This document shows, one piece after another, positions 16,735-24,726 of a DNA stretch of 64,000 bases. The position numbers and the translations under genes are program-made. This DNA comes from an uncultured Thermanaerothrix sp. GTDB lineage: Bacteria; Chloroflexota; Anaerolineae; Anaerolineales; Anaerolineaceae. The first letter of the stretch is position 1. Each line of letters opens with the position of its first letter. The stretch is taken from contig NZ_CALIMF010000002.1 in NCBI RefSeq assembly GCF_938028735.1, positions 124,001-188,000 of the forward strand, given 5' to 3'. The notes under the pieces are model-generated. The model saw nothing but the letters and a program-made list of their open reading frames with translations. It was not told the DNA's origin and did no database searches.

Positions 16735-18486
16735 CTACTGGGCCGCAACATCGTCAGCAAAGCGGCTGGAAAGTTTTACCATCTGTGCAAAAAAACCATT
16801 TCCCCCTCGGAGGGTATGGGGCGTTCCGCACTCCACGATTTGCCCTTGGCGCAACACTACGAGTTCATCCACGTAATCCAGACTCTGGGGAGAATGGGTG
16901 ATCCAGATCAACGTGCGTTCTGCCACCCAGGTCATTAAACGACCAAGAATGCGTGCTTCTTGGGCACGTTCTAGGTGAGCGCCTGGCTCGTCTAGGACAA
17001 TCACCGATGCCTTGCTCAAGAATAAGCGCGCCAAGGCCAGTCGTTGGCGTTCTCCGCCGCTCATTTGAGCGCCCAGATTACCCACCCAGGTATTCAATCC
17101 CTCTGGCAGTTGCCGGGCCCAATCTGCCAGCTCAACTTGTTCTAATGCCCACCATAATTGGTCCTCCGTCGCCCGTGGTGCAGCAATGCGCAGATTTCCC
17201 CGTAAGGTATCACTGAAGATATACGGCTTTTGCTCAAGCACTGCTAATACTTGATGTAAAACCCGCTCATCCCAGAGCCTTAACGGCACCCCACCAATCA
17301 AAATCTCACCTTCGTCGTAATCCCAGAAGCGCAACAAAAGATTGACCAGCGTAGATTTGCCCGCCCCACTCGGCCCCACAATGCCTACCCGACGACCAAA
17401 GGGTATCTCCAGATTAATGCCCTTTAGAACGAGCGGTGCGTCAGCGGCATAACGAAACGAGAGATCGCGCATCTGGATATCCGGCCGTTGGGTGGTCTCC
17501 TCAAAGTGCACGTGCGTTGAGGCCGTTTGGGATGACTTCAACGTTTCCAAAGACAATAGGCGTTGCGCTGAGTGCAAAGCCAGAGGTAGATTTTGTGCCC
17601 CTTGTACAACCGCGCTCACTGCTTCGTAACTGGCAAGAACCACTATCACCAACACAGCCAGCAACACACCGCTGAACTCACCCCGCGCCACCGGGTCAAG
17701 CCCCGCCCAGAGTACTCCCCAGGCTGTTAACCAAACCCATAACGAAGCCAACCCGTTAGCTAATCCCCCACGCAAGGCGCGGCGCATCTGGATATGATGG
17801 TGGGTAACCTCCAAGTCCTCAATCTGTTTGAACATAAATTTTTCCTGCCCAAAAAGCAGGTAATCTTCCATACCTTGGATAAATTCGACCAACCGAGTGT
17901 TTAAGTTAGCGCTTGCCTTCACCTGTTGCAAGGCAAGCCGCTGCTGCATGTGGTAACTCATCAAGGGCACCACTCCTCCTGCACCGAGCAATCCTGCGGC
18001 CACCCATAGCCATATCCGGGGGTAAAAAACGCCACTGAACCAGGCCAACCCTAAAGTAGTAAACACCATCACTAAGGCAGGAGATATGAATCGTACATAA
18101 AAGTTTTCCAAATTTTCCAGATCAGTCATCGCCCGATTAAGAAGATCCCCGGTGGGCAGATAGGGCTGTCGGGCAGGTAGCAAGGGCGCAAGTGTGCGAT
18201 AAAGCCAGCGCTGCAACTGACCCAGCAGGCGCAAGTTGACTCCATGAGAAACCCAGCGCTCCACATATCGGATGACACTACGCGCTAGCCCCAAAAAACG
18301 CACTCCCACAATAGCGATGTGCAATTCGGCAATCGAAGGATGCAACGCAGCGCGCGCGATGAGATAGGCGGCCGTGCCCAGCAAGCCAATGCTACTCGCA
18401 ATAGTCGCAATTCCCAGCAGAATTGAGGTGATAACGTGAGCAAGGTAAGGTCTTAGAAATTGCACCAATCGCCAGATGAGTTTCAC
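16735..18486 (-). CDS. cydC: CydC-like ABC exporter subunit
   Basis: 583-residue half of the heterodimeric CydDC ABC exporter, which moves thiols (cysteine/glutathione in E. coli) outward and supports cytochrome bd assembly. Six membrane segments (about 1-310) are followed by the ATPase domain with Walker A GPSGAGKST, signature MSGGERQRLALARL, Walker B VIVLDEP and H-loop WITHS. Start: GTG 18486 overlaps the cydD stop (GTGA) and has GGAGGGG immediately upstream; in-frame ATG 18498 is the alternative. The order cydD-cydC is standard. No cydAB oxidase genes lie in the window, so the name rests on sequence type. Confidence 0.82.
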   Translation of the reverse strand: MKLIWRLVQFLRPYLAHVITSILLGIATIASSIGLLGTAAYLIARAALHPSIAELHIAIVGVRFLGLARSVIRYVERWVSHGVNLRLLGQLQRWLYRTLAPLLPARQPYLPTGDLLNRAMTDLENLENFYVRFISPALVMVFTTLGLAWFSGVFYPRIWLWVAAGLLGAGGVVPLMSYHMQQRLALQQVKASANLNTRLVEFIQGMEDYLLFGQEKFMFKQIEDLEVTHHHIQMRRALRGGLANGLASLWVWLTAWGVLWAGLDPVARGEFSGVLLAVLVIVVLASYEAVSAVVQGAQNLPLALHSAQRLLSLETLKSSQTASTHVHFEETTQRPDIQMRDLSFRYAADAPLVLKGINLEIPFGRRVGIVGPSGAGKSTLVNLLLRFWDYDEGEILIGGVPLRLWDERVLHQVLAVLEQKPYIFSDTLRGNLRIAAPRATEDQLWWALEQVELADWARQLPEGLNTWVGNLGAQMSGGERQRLALARLFLSKASVIVLDEPGAHLERAQEARILGRLMTWVAERTLIWITHSPQSLDYVDELVVLRQGQIVECGTPHTLRGGNGFFAQMVKLSSRFADDVAAQ

Positions 18487-20240
18487 AGCCCCCTCCATTG
18501 CATCACGCGGCTGTAAAAGCATCCCTTCTGCGCGAGGAGATCGGCAGGTGTCCCCTGCTCAACAATGCGCCCACCTTCCAATACCAGCACCCAATCGGCA
18601 TTCTGGATCGTGCCCAAACGGTGAGCAATGATTAAACTGGTGCGCCCCTGCCACAAGCTATGAATCATCTGCTCCAGACGAACCTCCAGATCTGGATCAA
18701 GATGAGCCGTAGGCTCATCCATAACTAGAAGCGGCGCATTCTTCAAAAAGGCGCGCGCCAAAGCCACCCGTTGTGCCTCACCGCCGCTCAGGCCGGCTCC
18801 CCGTTCCCCCACCATCGTATCCCATGCTTGAGAATGACGTTCGAGAATCTCTACCAGGAACGCTTGACGACCAACTGCAACCAAGGCTTCCTCAGGAGCC
18901 TCGAGATCGGCCATACATACGTTCCAGGCCAGACTAGCGTTGAAAATATAAGGATTCTGGGGAACCCAAGCAATAAGGTTTCGCCATTCCTCAAAAGGGA
19001 TCTGCGAGAGGGGACGACCATCTATCGTGATCTGCCCCCGACTAGGCTGCAAAAAACCCAACAGCAGATAAGCCAGCGTGGTCTTTCCCGCCCCACTGGG
19101 ACCAATCAATGCCACTTTTTGCCCCTGGCGGATCTCAAATGTGATGCCCTGTAAGGTCATCTCTGGACGCCCAGGGTAAATAAAATCTACATCCTCAAAC
19201 CGGATCCTTTGCGGTGGTGCAAGAGGCCTTTCAAATTGGCTCGACTTTCCCTCAACAAATGAAACGCGTGACCATGCCGAAGCAGTCGCAGCCTCATCCA
19301 GTAGGGCAAAGATCGTTTGGGCAGCGCTCACCCCCGACATCGCGGCATGGAAACGCTGGCCCAACATACGCAAAGGTAAATAAAACTCGGGAGCAATCAG
19401 CAGGATGAAAAAGCCATGCAGAAAGTCCAAGCGCCCATAGAGCAAACGCAACCCAACTTGCACCGCAACCAAAGCCGTGCTAAGCGTGCTGATTAACTCC
19501 ATCACGAGGGCCGAAAGAAACGTCATCCGCAATACCGCGAGGGTGGCAGTATAGTAAGCATCACTAACTCGCCCAAGGTGCATTCCGCGCTCTTCTACTC
19601 GCCCCATGGCCTTCAAACTGACCAACCCTTGCAAGGTGTCCAGGATGTATTCATTCAAGCGTTGTAGCGCCCGCCATTGCCGGCGGGTTAGTTGCTCTAC
19701 CATGCGCCCAATGAGCATCATGAAAAGTGGAATCAGAGGAGCAGTTGCCAAGAAAACAAGCCCCGTCAACCAATCTAGGGGAAATACTACTTCCAACACC
19801 AACAGTGGCACTCCGGCCGCCAGTACCACCTGGGGTACATAATGGGCGAAAAAAGGCTCCAATGACTCCACCCCTTGCAGGGCAGTTGCAATCAAATTGC
19901 CCGTCCGCCTAGTTTTTAAATAGGCCGGCCCAGCACGCAACATCGCCTCCAGCAAGGTCCGTCGCAACCGAGCCTTAATCCGCACCGCCACCCGCTGAGC
20001 AGCCACTTCACTCCCCCAAATCGCCCCTGCCCGGCCCAGCATAACGCCAAGCAAGAGTGCCAAAGGAACGTACAAACTAACTCGACCCTGATGCTGAATA
20101 AAGGCTGCGTTCAAAATCTGGGCAAATAAGTAAGCCTGGAGCACGGTCATGAATCCAACTATCAGCCCCATGCCCACCACCGTACCTATCCCCCACACAT
20201 CTGTACGAGCCCATTGAAGCAATCGTCTGAGGTGATGCAT
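18483..20240 (-). CDS. cydD: CydD-like ABC exporter subunit
   Basis: 585-residue partner of CydC. The membrane part (about 15-320) includes the CydD-type stretch RRTGNLIATALQGVESLEPFF (beginning near residue 110); the ATPase domain has Walker A GPSGAGKTTLAYLL, signature LSGGEAQRVALARA, Walker B LLVMDEPTAHLD and H-loop IIAHRL. The frame remains open 50 codons upstream, but ATG 20240 matches the family start. It has no Shine-Dalgarno; instead TATAAT ends 10 bases before it, suggesting a leaderless or near-leaderless mRNA. Divergent from bioY. Confidence 0.85.
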   Translation of the reverse strand: MHHLRRLLQWARTDVWGIGTVVGMGLIVGFMTVLQAYLFAQILNAAFIQHQGRVSLYVPLALLLGVMLGRAGAIWGSEVAAQRVAVRIKARLRRTLLEAMLRAGPAYLKTRRTGNLIATALQGVESLEPFFAHYVPQVVLAAGVPLLVLEVVFPLDWLTGLVFLATAPLIPLFMMLIGRMVEQLTRRQWRALQRLNEYILDTLQGLVSLKAMGRVEERGMHLGRVSDAYYTATLAVLRMTFLSALVMELISTLSTALVAVQVGLRLLYGRLDFLHGFFILLIAPEFYLPLRMLGQRFHAAMSGVSAAQTIFALLDEAATASAWSRVSFVEGKSSQFERPLAPPQRIRFEDVDFIYPGRPEMTLQGITFEIRQGQKVALIGPSGAGKTTLAYLLLGFLQPSRGQITIDGRPLSQIPFEEWRNLIAWVPQNPYIFNASLAWNVCMADLEAPEEALVAVGRQAFLVEILERHSQAWDTMVGERGAGLSGGEAQRVALARAFLKNAPLLVMDEPTAHLDPDLEVRLEQMIHSLWQGRTSLIIAHRLGTIQNADWVLVLEGGRIVEQGTPADLLAQKGCFYSRVMQWRGL

Positions 20241-20250
20241 AACACAATTG

Positions 20251-20256
20251 ATTATA
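20251..20256 (-). promoter_or_regulatory. -10 element of cydDC, near-leaderless layout
   Basis: The minus strand reads TATAAT (perfect -10 hexamer), with 10 bases between it and ATG 20240. Transcription would start only about 3-4 bases before the start codon, explaining the missing ribosome-binding site. Confidence 0.5.
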
Positions 20257-20346
20257 AAACCACCTCTTAAGCACATCCTTAAAGCCTCTGCCGGGGTTAA
20301 CTTACACGAAGAAGACATTCTCCATTCCCCAAAGCGAGGTTCTACT

Positions 20347-20922
20347 ATGAATCGCCCTTTAGCCCTCACCCTAACTGCCCGCATGGGCATCCGTCAGCAC
20401 GGGTTACAAGATGCCCTGTTAATTCTTGGGGGTAGCCTCTTGGTTGCGGGCTTAGCCCAGATACGCATCCCATTGCCGTTTACCCCAGTCCCCATCACTG
20501 GCCAAACCCTGGGCGTTTTCCTGGTAGGCGCGACGTTAGGCAGCCATCGGGCTGCGCTCAGCCTTGGGCTGTATCTGCTCGAGGGAGTGGTAGGATTGCC
20601 TGTTTTTGCAGGTGGCGCCAGTGGTCTAGTTCATCTGCTGGGCCCAACGGGTGGGTATCTCCTTGGTTTTGTGGTCGCCGCTTATGCAGTAGGTTGGTTG
20701 GCCGAAAGAGGCTGGGATCGCTCAACGGTGAGCGTGATCATGATGTTTACGTTGGGTGAGTTGATTATCCTGGGACTCGGTAGCCTGGTGCTGGCTCGCT
20801 TTATCGGGCTTGAACACGCCTGGCTCGGCGGAGTCATGCCGTTTTTGCCCGGCGACGCCCTTAAAGCATTCCTTTCCGCCCTCCTTTTGCCCACAGCGCG
20901 CAAGGCGATTGACTCATACTAA
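20347..20922 (+). CDS. bioY: BioY, biotin transporter substrate-binding membrane protein
   Basis: 191-residue S component of an ECF-type vitamin transporter for biotin. Six hydrophobic segments; family motifs include IPLPFTPVPITGQTLGVFL (near residue 43), GLYLLEG, GLPVFAGG (near 84) and GPTGGYLLGF (near 100). The ATG at 20347 has GAGGT upstream at 20335-20339; the frame extends further upstream into the divergent cydD promoter region and that part is not coding. No ecfA/ecfT energising genes are adjacent, so it is either solitary or uses a shared energy module. Confidence 0.92.
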   Translation: MNRPLALTLTARMGIRQHGLQDALLILGGSLLVAGLAQIRIPLPFTPVPITGQTLGVFLVGATLGSHRAALSLGLYLLEGVVGLPVFAGGASGLVHLLGPTGGYLLGFVVAAYAVGWLAERGWDRSTVSVIMMFTLGELIILGLGSLVLARFIGLEHAWLGGVMPFLPGDALKAFLSALLLPTARKAIDSY

Positions 20923-20929
20923 TGATGCA

Positions 20930-20971
20930 AGATGCACGGAAGAAACTTTAGATAGTCCCTTCCGTGCATCT
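20930..20971. terminator. 13-bp perfect stem-loop between convergent bioY and isomerase
   Basis: AGATGCACGGAAG (20930-20942) pairs perfectly with CTTCCGTGCATCT (20959-20971), with a 16-base loop. It is in the 67-base gap between two convergent genes, as expected of a bidirectional terminator, though neither strand has a good T-run. Confidence 0.5.
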
Positions 20972-20989
20972 GCGTCCTCAGCGTTAATC

Positions 20990-22045
20990 TCATTCCTTCA
21001 TGACAGCCTTAAGACCTTCAATGGCCTGTACAGGGGTGGGATCCACCCCGTAGGCCATGGCCAGGTAGTAGGCCAAATAATCGCCAAAGTGGAGGAGTGT
21101 CCATTGGTGGGCCATGCGTCCCTCCCCCTTTCCCTGCACAAAATCCACATTAATTCCTGCTGTCAGGAAAGCCTGCAAAGTCAGTTCATTGCGCAAGCGA
21201 TTTCGCGGGTGATCTGAGGGGGTCCGTAGGAAGAGCACCATCATCTTCTCCAGAAGCGCCTCTGGGTTTTCAATCCCGGCTAGGGTATTGTGATCCGCTT
21301 CAGGCAAGATATCGAATTGAGCCCACGCCTTGGCCAATTCGTTTATTTGGCCCTTCCAGCGCCGCGCAACTGGCGCTGCCACGTCTGAGCCTATCACAAC
21401 TACCCAACGCCCCATAAGTTGTCCCGCCAAACGCTTGGCAGGATTACGAACGACTGGCACTTCCACCCCCAGGGATTGTTGTTGTTCCCGCATAGCCTGA
21501 AGCGTGATTTCAAGATCGTGGGTAGGGTCAGGAATAAAGCCCAAGCGGGTAAATAAAGCCAGCAAAAAACCGAACGAAAACCCTACTGCCGCACGCGGCT
21601 GCCCATGGTGCTCAAACTGCCACACATCCCATCCAGCTTCATTGGCCACAGCAGCCAACTCTCCACCAGTTGCGATTGCCACAACCTGACATCCGCGTTC
21701 GCCCGCCTGCTTGACCGCTGAAAGCGTTTCTTCCGTGTTCCCTGAGTGCGAGGACCCAATCACCAGGATCTCTGATCCACGCGCCCAAGCCGGGAGCTGA
21801 TATTCACGACAGGTTACCACAGGAACAGTGAGGAAAGGTTCACCATAGGCAATAAACAAATCGGCCCCAATTGCTGACCCCCCCATACCCGCGATCACGA
21901 CGTGGCGGATCGGCGGCTTTACCCGCAAAGGGAGGTTCAGACCTTGCTCCCAGGCCTGGGCAAGTTGATCTGGAAGGTAATCAATAGCCTCTCGCATATT
22001 AGAGCGATCCAGTTGACTGAATTTATCCCTATCATCAAGATTCAT
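20990..22045 (-). CDS. Bifunctional phosphoglucose/phosphomannose isomerase
   Basis: 351-residue SIS-domain isomerase interconverting glucose 6-phosphate or mannose 6-phosphate with fructose 6-phosphate; this short family occurs in archaea and some bacteria in place of classical Pgi. Visible: GMGGSAIGADL (53-63), phosphate-binding SSHSGNTEETL (about 97-107), the EADHNTLAGIE stretch (about 249-259) and the C-terminal GVDPTPVQAIEGLK (about 333-346). 42 bases downstream of the NBR1-Ig lipoprotein gene on the same strand, probably one transcript. Supplies hexose phosphates for the gap/pgk branch. Confidence 0.88.
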   Translation of the reverse strand: MNLDDRDKFSQLDRSNMREAIDYLPDQLAQAWEQGLNLPLRVKPPIRHVVIAGMGGSAIGADLFIAYGEPFLTVPVVTCREYQLPAWARGSEILVIGSSHSGNTEETLSAVKQAGERGCQVVAIATGGELAAVANEAGWDVWQFEHHGQPRAAVGFSFGFLLALFTRLGFIPDPTHDLEITLQAMREQQQSLGVEVPVVRNPAKRLAGQLMGRWVVVIGSDVAAPVARRWKGQINELAKAWAQFDILPEADHNTLAGIENPEALLEKMMVLFLRTPSDHPRNRLRNELTLQAFLTAGINVDFVQGKGEGRMAHQWTLLHFGDYLAYYLAMAYGVDPTPVQAIEGLKAVMKE

Positions 22046-22087
22046 AAACCGACTCCATAAAGTAGAGTTTGAAACAACCGGGCCCGA

Positions 22088-23098
22088 TCAAGGTACCGTC
22101 CAAAGGAGGTAGGTCAATTCAACTTGGTCTTGCATCCGATCCACACGGCTAATCTGAAGGTAGGCTACGTTCCCACTTCCGGTTTGTATACATAGAGAAG
22201 GGAAGAAGGCCTCCGCTTCAAGGGGAAGCGGCATTTCCTCCTTCGCTAATTCCAGGCACTGACCCGGAGATGGGGGCTCTGCAGCGGGAAAAACTCCCCA
22301 CTGCGCCCCACCCATGAGTATCATCATTAACCCCTCATCCGAACGTTCAATCCAGAGATCTACTGCTGAGGTATTTTCCCACACTGTGCCACTTTCCAAG
22401 TCAACCCCCTGTTGACCTGTCAGACGTACCTGTCCTTGCATAGTTACGATGACAGGAGACACAGTTAGGCTGGATAAAAGTGTGGCGGTATTGACCGAGG
22501 GAACTTGAATGCGCACCCAGAAAGGAGCATTTCCAGCCGGCCCTAAACCGAACAGCTTGCCAGAAGGAGAACGCAACATCCAGTAACTGGTATACCGTCC
22601 TTGCCAAAGCGGAGCGACCATCTCAATACTGATATCCGTAGATTCGCCCGGGAGCACACGATTGAACAGTGCATAGGAGGTAAAAGGGGCCAGGTTATCT
22701 CCTGAAACCCACACCACACTATAGGTGCCATCCCAGACACACGTCCCGAGATTCACCAGCCGCCAGGTCTTGACAAAGCGCTGCCCGGGTAAAATAGGAG
22801 TATCATCTGGAATGGTCACGTCCAGCGGATTACCTGCACCCGCCAGTTCACAGGGCTGGGCAGAAATCAAGGGCTGAACGGTCTGAGTCAAAGGGAGAAA
22901 TTTATAAGGGGTCTCCAAAGTCCTCGGAACGCTCGGCGGAGATGACTCCGCCGTCACACTTGGAAGCGGGTTGAGTGTCGCTAGTGGTTCCCCGCTTGAA
23001 CGGGGAATCCTCCCCTCCCTCAAAGTCTGGCATCCGCCCAAAAGTGTCACTTCCAGTGCAACAATGCCCACAACAATTACCAGCCTCGCCAAACGCAT
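22088..23098 (-). CDS. NBR1-type Ig-like (FW) domain lipoprotein
   Basis: 336 residues. The signal peptide ends in LLGGC (C23 lipidated). A Pro/Ser/Thr-rich linker (about 30-75) leads to an NBR1-like FW domain (about 90-200): FVKTWRLVNLGTCVWDG, VLPGES, APLWQGRYTSYWMLRSPSG with the family's Trp, Cys and Gly positions. The remainder (200-336) is a beta-rich region I do not recognise. In eukaryotes the FW domain is a protein-protein interaction module of autophagy receptors; bacterial versions, common in Chloroflexota, are secreted and of unknown role. Likely exposed on the outer membrane face. Co-directional with the isomerase. Confidence 0.75.
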   Translation of the reverse strand: MRLARLVIVVGIVALEVTLLGGCQTLREGRIPRSSGEPLATLNPLPSVTAESSPPSVPRTLETPYKFLPLTQTVQPLISAQPCELAGAGNPLDVTIPDDTPILPGQRFVKTWRLVNLGTCVWDGTYSVVWVSGDNLAPFTSYALFNRVLPGESTDISIEMVAPLWQGRYTSYWMLRSPSGKLFGLGPAGNAPFWVRIQVPSVNTATLLSSLTVSPVIVTMQGQVRLTGQQGVDLESGTVWENTSAVDLWIERSDEGLMMILMGGAQWGVFPAAEPPSPGQCLELAKEEMPLPLEAEAFFPSLCIQTGSGNVAYLQISRVDRMQDQVELTYLLWTVP

Positions 23099-23227
23099 AC
23101 CCCTCTGATTTTACCTTACCCCGCCCGATCCGTTAAACTAATTTCAACACCTCCGGCAAGATCGCGAAGACAAGGGTATGAGTTAAAATGAGCCTATACA
23201 AAATTTTCTCAATTCGAGAGGCTCTGC

Positions 23228-24052
23228 ATGTCGTTTGCAAAAGTGGGTGTCTACGTGGATGTTTCCAATATTTATCTTAACGGGGGGCAACGACTACAAT
23301 ATGATGTACTACGTGAATTCGCCTGTCGGGATAACGCTGAATTGGTCCGTCTAAACGCCTATGTGAGCTATGACCGCGAACGGGCTGAGCGTGACGAAAC
23401 CTACCGCAAGGGCACCCAGAATTTTCACTCCGCCCTGCGCGACCTGGGCTATAAAGTGATCGTCAAAGAGATCAATTGGTTCATAGACGAGAACGGCGTT
23501 CGTTATGGTAAAGCCAATGCCGATCTAGAACTGGCGGTGGATGCCTTGCTCCAATCTGTTAACCTTGACCGCGTACTCCTTGTCTCAGGTGATGGTGACT
23601 TTGTCCAGGTCGTACGCGCCTTGCAAGATAAAGGCTGCCGGGTTGAAGTAATAGCCTTGGATAACGTCTCCAGCAAGTTGCGCCATGAGGCAGATTTCTT
23701 CATCTCTGGCTACCTTGTTCCCAATCTGGTGCCCACGGTCTCACCGCGCAATGATTTACCGCCCTGGGGCGAAATCGGCTCGCGGGTTCGGGGCTGGTGC
23801 TACTGGCATAGCGACCAGGGATATGGCTTTATGCGTTACCTCAAGGTCATTGCTCCCAATCTATGGCTAACGGACACGCGTAATCCTAACTCGCCGTATG
23901 GTTCGGTCTTCTTTCACGACTCCAGCCTGCCAGAGGGAGTGCGCCCCAGCCAGTTACCCACCCGCAATTACATTTTTGAGTTTGAACTGGCACGATCGGA
24001 GCGCACCGATAGCCTGCAGGCTCTCAATATTGAATTGATCAGTCGTCTCTAG
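23228..24052 (+). CDS. NYN-domain ribonuclease fused to a cold-shock-like domain
   Basis: 274 residues. The N-terminal NYN (LabA/DUF88) PIN-like nuclease domain (1-165) keeps acidic residues expected at the metal site: D11 in VYVDVSN, D99 and D105 in NADLELAVDAL, D122 and D124 in VSGDGDFVQ. The C-terminal part (about 187-265) resembles a cold-shock/OB domain: GWCYWHSDQGYGFMRY (189-204, RNP1-like) and VFFHDSSLPEGV (227-238). NYN proteins act on RNA in maturation or turnover; the OB part would bind the RNA. ATG 23228 follows GAGAGG closely. The 3' end overlaps the convergent hydrolase by 4 bases. Confidence 0.82.
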   Translation: MSFAKVGVYVDVSNIYLNGGQRLQYDVLREFACRDNAELVRLNAYVSYDRERAERDETYRKGTQNFHSALRDLGYKVIVKEINWFIDENGVRYGKANADLELAVDALLQSVNLDRVLLVSGDGDFVQVVRALQDKGCRVEVIALDNVSSKLRHEADFFISGYLVPNLVPTVSPRNDLPPWGEIGSRVRGWCYWHSDQGYGFMRYLKVIAPNLWLTDTRNPNSPYGSVFFHDSSLPEGVRPSQLPTRNYIFEFELARSERTDSLQALNIELISRL

Positions 24053-24699
24053 CCTCCGGCCGAATCTTCGACGAGAATAGCCCGGGCAGGTCCACCCTCT
24101 ACACCTTGGAATTTTATAGGCAGACAAATGAGCTGATAAAGCCCGGGGGCCACCTGCGAGAGATCCAATCCTTCAATGATCACTACTCCCGCTCGCAAAA
24201 GCACCTCGTGTGTAGGGCGGGAACGTTTATAGGGCGCAACAGATAGATAATCCACACCCACCAGGCGTACACCCTGCTCCACCAGATACTCCGCCCCATC
24301 CTGAGTAATACCCACAAAATCAGTGCGAAACTCACGTTCGCCCTGGGCCCAAAAACGCGAGTTGCGCGTTTTGAACAGTACACGTTGCGCCCCACCCGCC
24401 AGCGGGAGATTCTTAAGGACTTCCGCAGTAATCTCCCCAAATGTTTCCGGCACTTCTACCACCTGGGCAGAGCCTATCAACACATCCAAGGAGAGACTCT
24501 CAAGGCGCGCTCCATCCGGAAGGAAGTGATAAGGCGCATCCAGGTGGGTGCCTGTATGCAACCCCATTTCCACTTTGGAGACATTGGCGTTTGCGCCTTC
24601 TTCAATCTTGCTAACACGCTCGATATGAACACTGGGATCACTGGGCCAGGTGGGAAGATCGGGCCCGATGGTTAATGAGATATCGTGAATCTTACGCAT
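24049..24699 (-). CDS. Cyclase/kynurenine formamidase-family metal hydrolase
   Basis: 216 residues. The family metal-binding signature HTGTHLDAPYHF is at residues 48-59 (H48, H52, D54, H58), and DYLSVAPY comes later. Members hydrolyse N-formylkynurenine or other arylformamides or cyclise substrates; no tryptophan degradation genes are nearby, so the substrate is unknown. Cytoplasmic, no signal peptide. The gene follows the CapA-like pair on the same strand after 27 bases with a good Shine-Dalgarno (GGAGGAG). Confidence 0.85.
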   Translation of the reverse strand: MRKIHDISLTIGPDLPTWPSDPSVHIERVSKIEEGANANVSKVEMGLHTGTHLDAPYHFLPDGARLESLSLDVLIGSAQVVEVPETFGEITAEVLKNLPLAGGAQRVLFKTRNSRFWAQGEREFRTDFVGITQDGAEYLVEQGVRLVGVDYLSVAPYKRSRPTHEVLLRAGVVIIEGLDLSQVAPGLYQLICLPIKFQGVEGGPARAILVEDSAGG

Positions 24700-24726
24700 G
24701 GTCTCCTCCTTTTCTGAAATTGTGGG

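Noticed and set aside
20900..20990. CRISPR repeat or insertion-sequence ends
   Set aside because: The short inverted repeats in the window are isolated single hairpins; no direct repeats with spacers, target-site duplications or transposase genes were seen.
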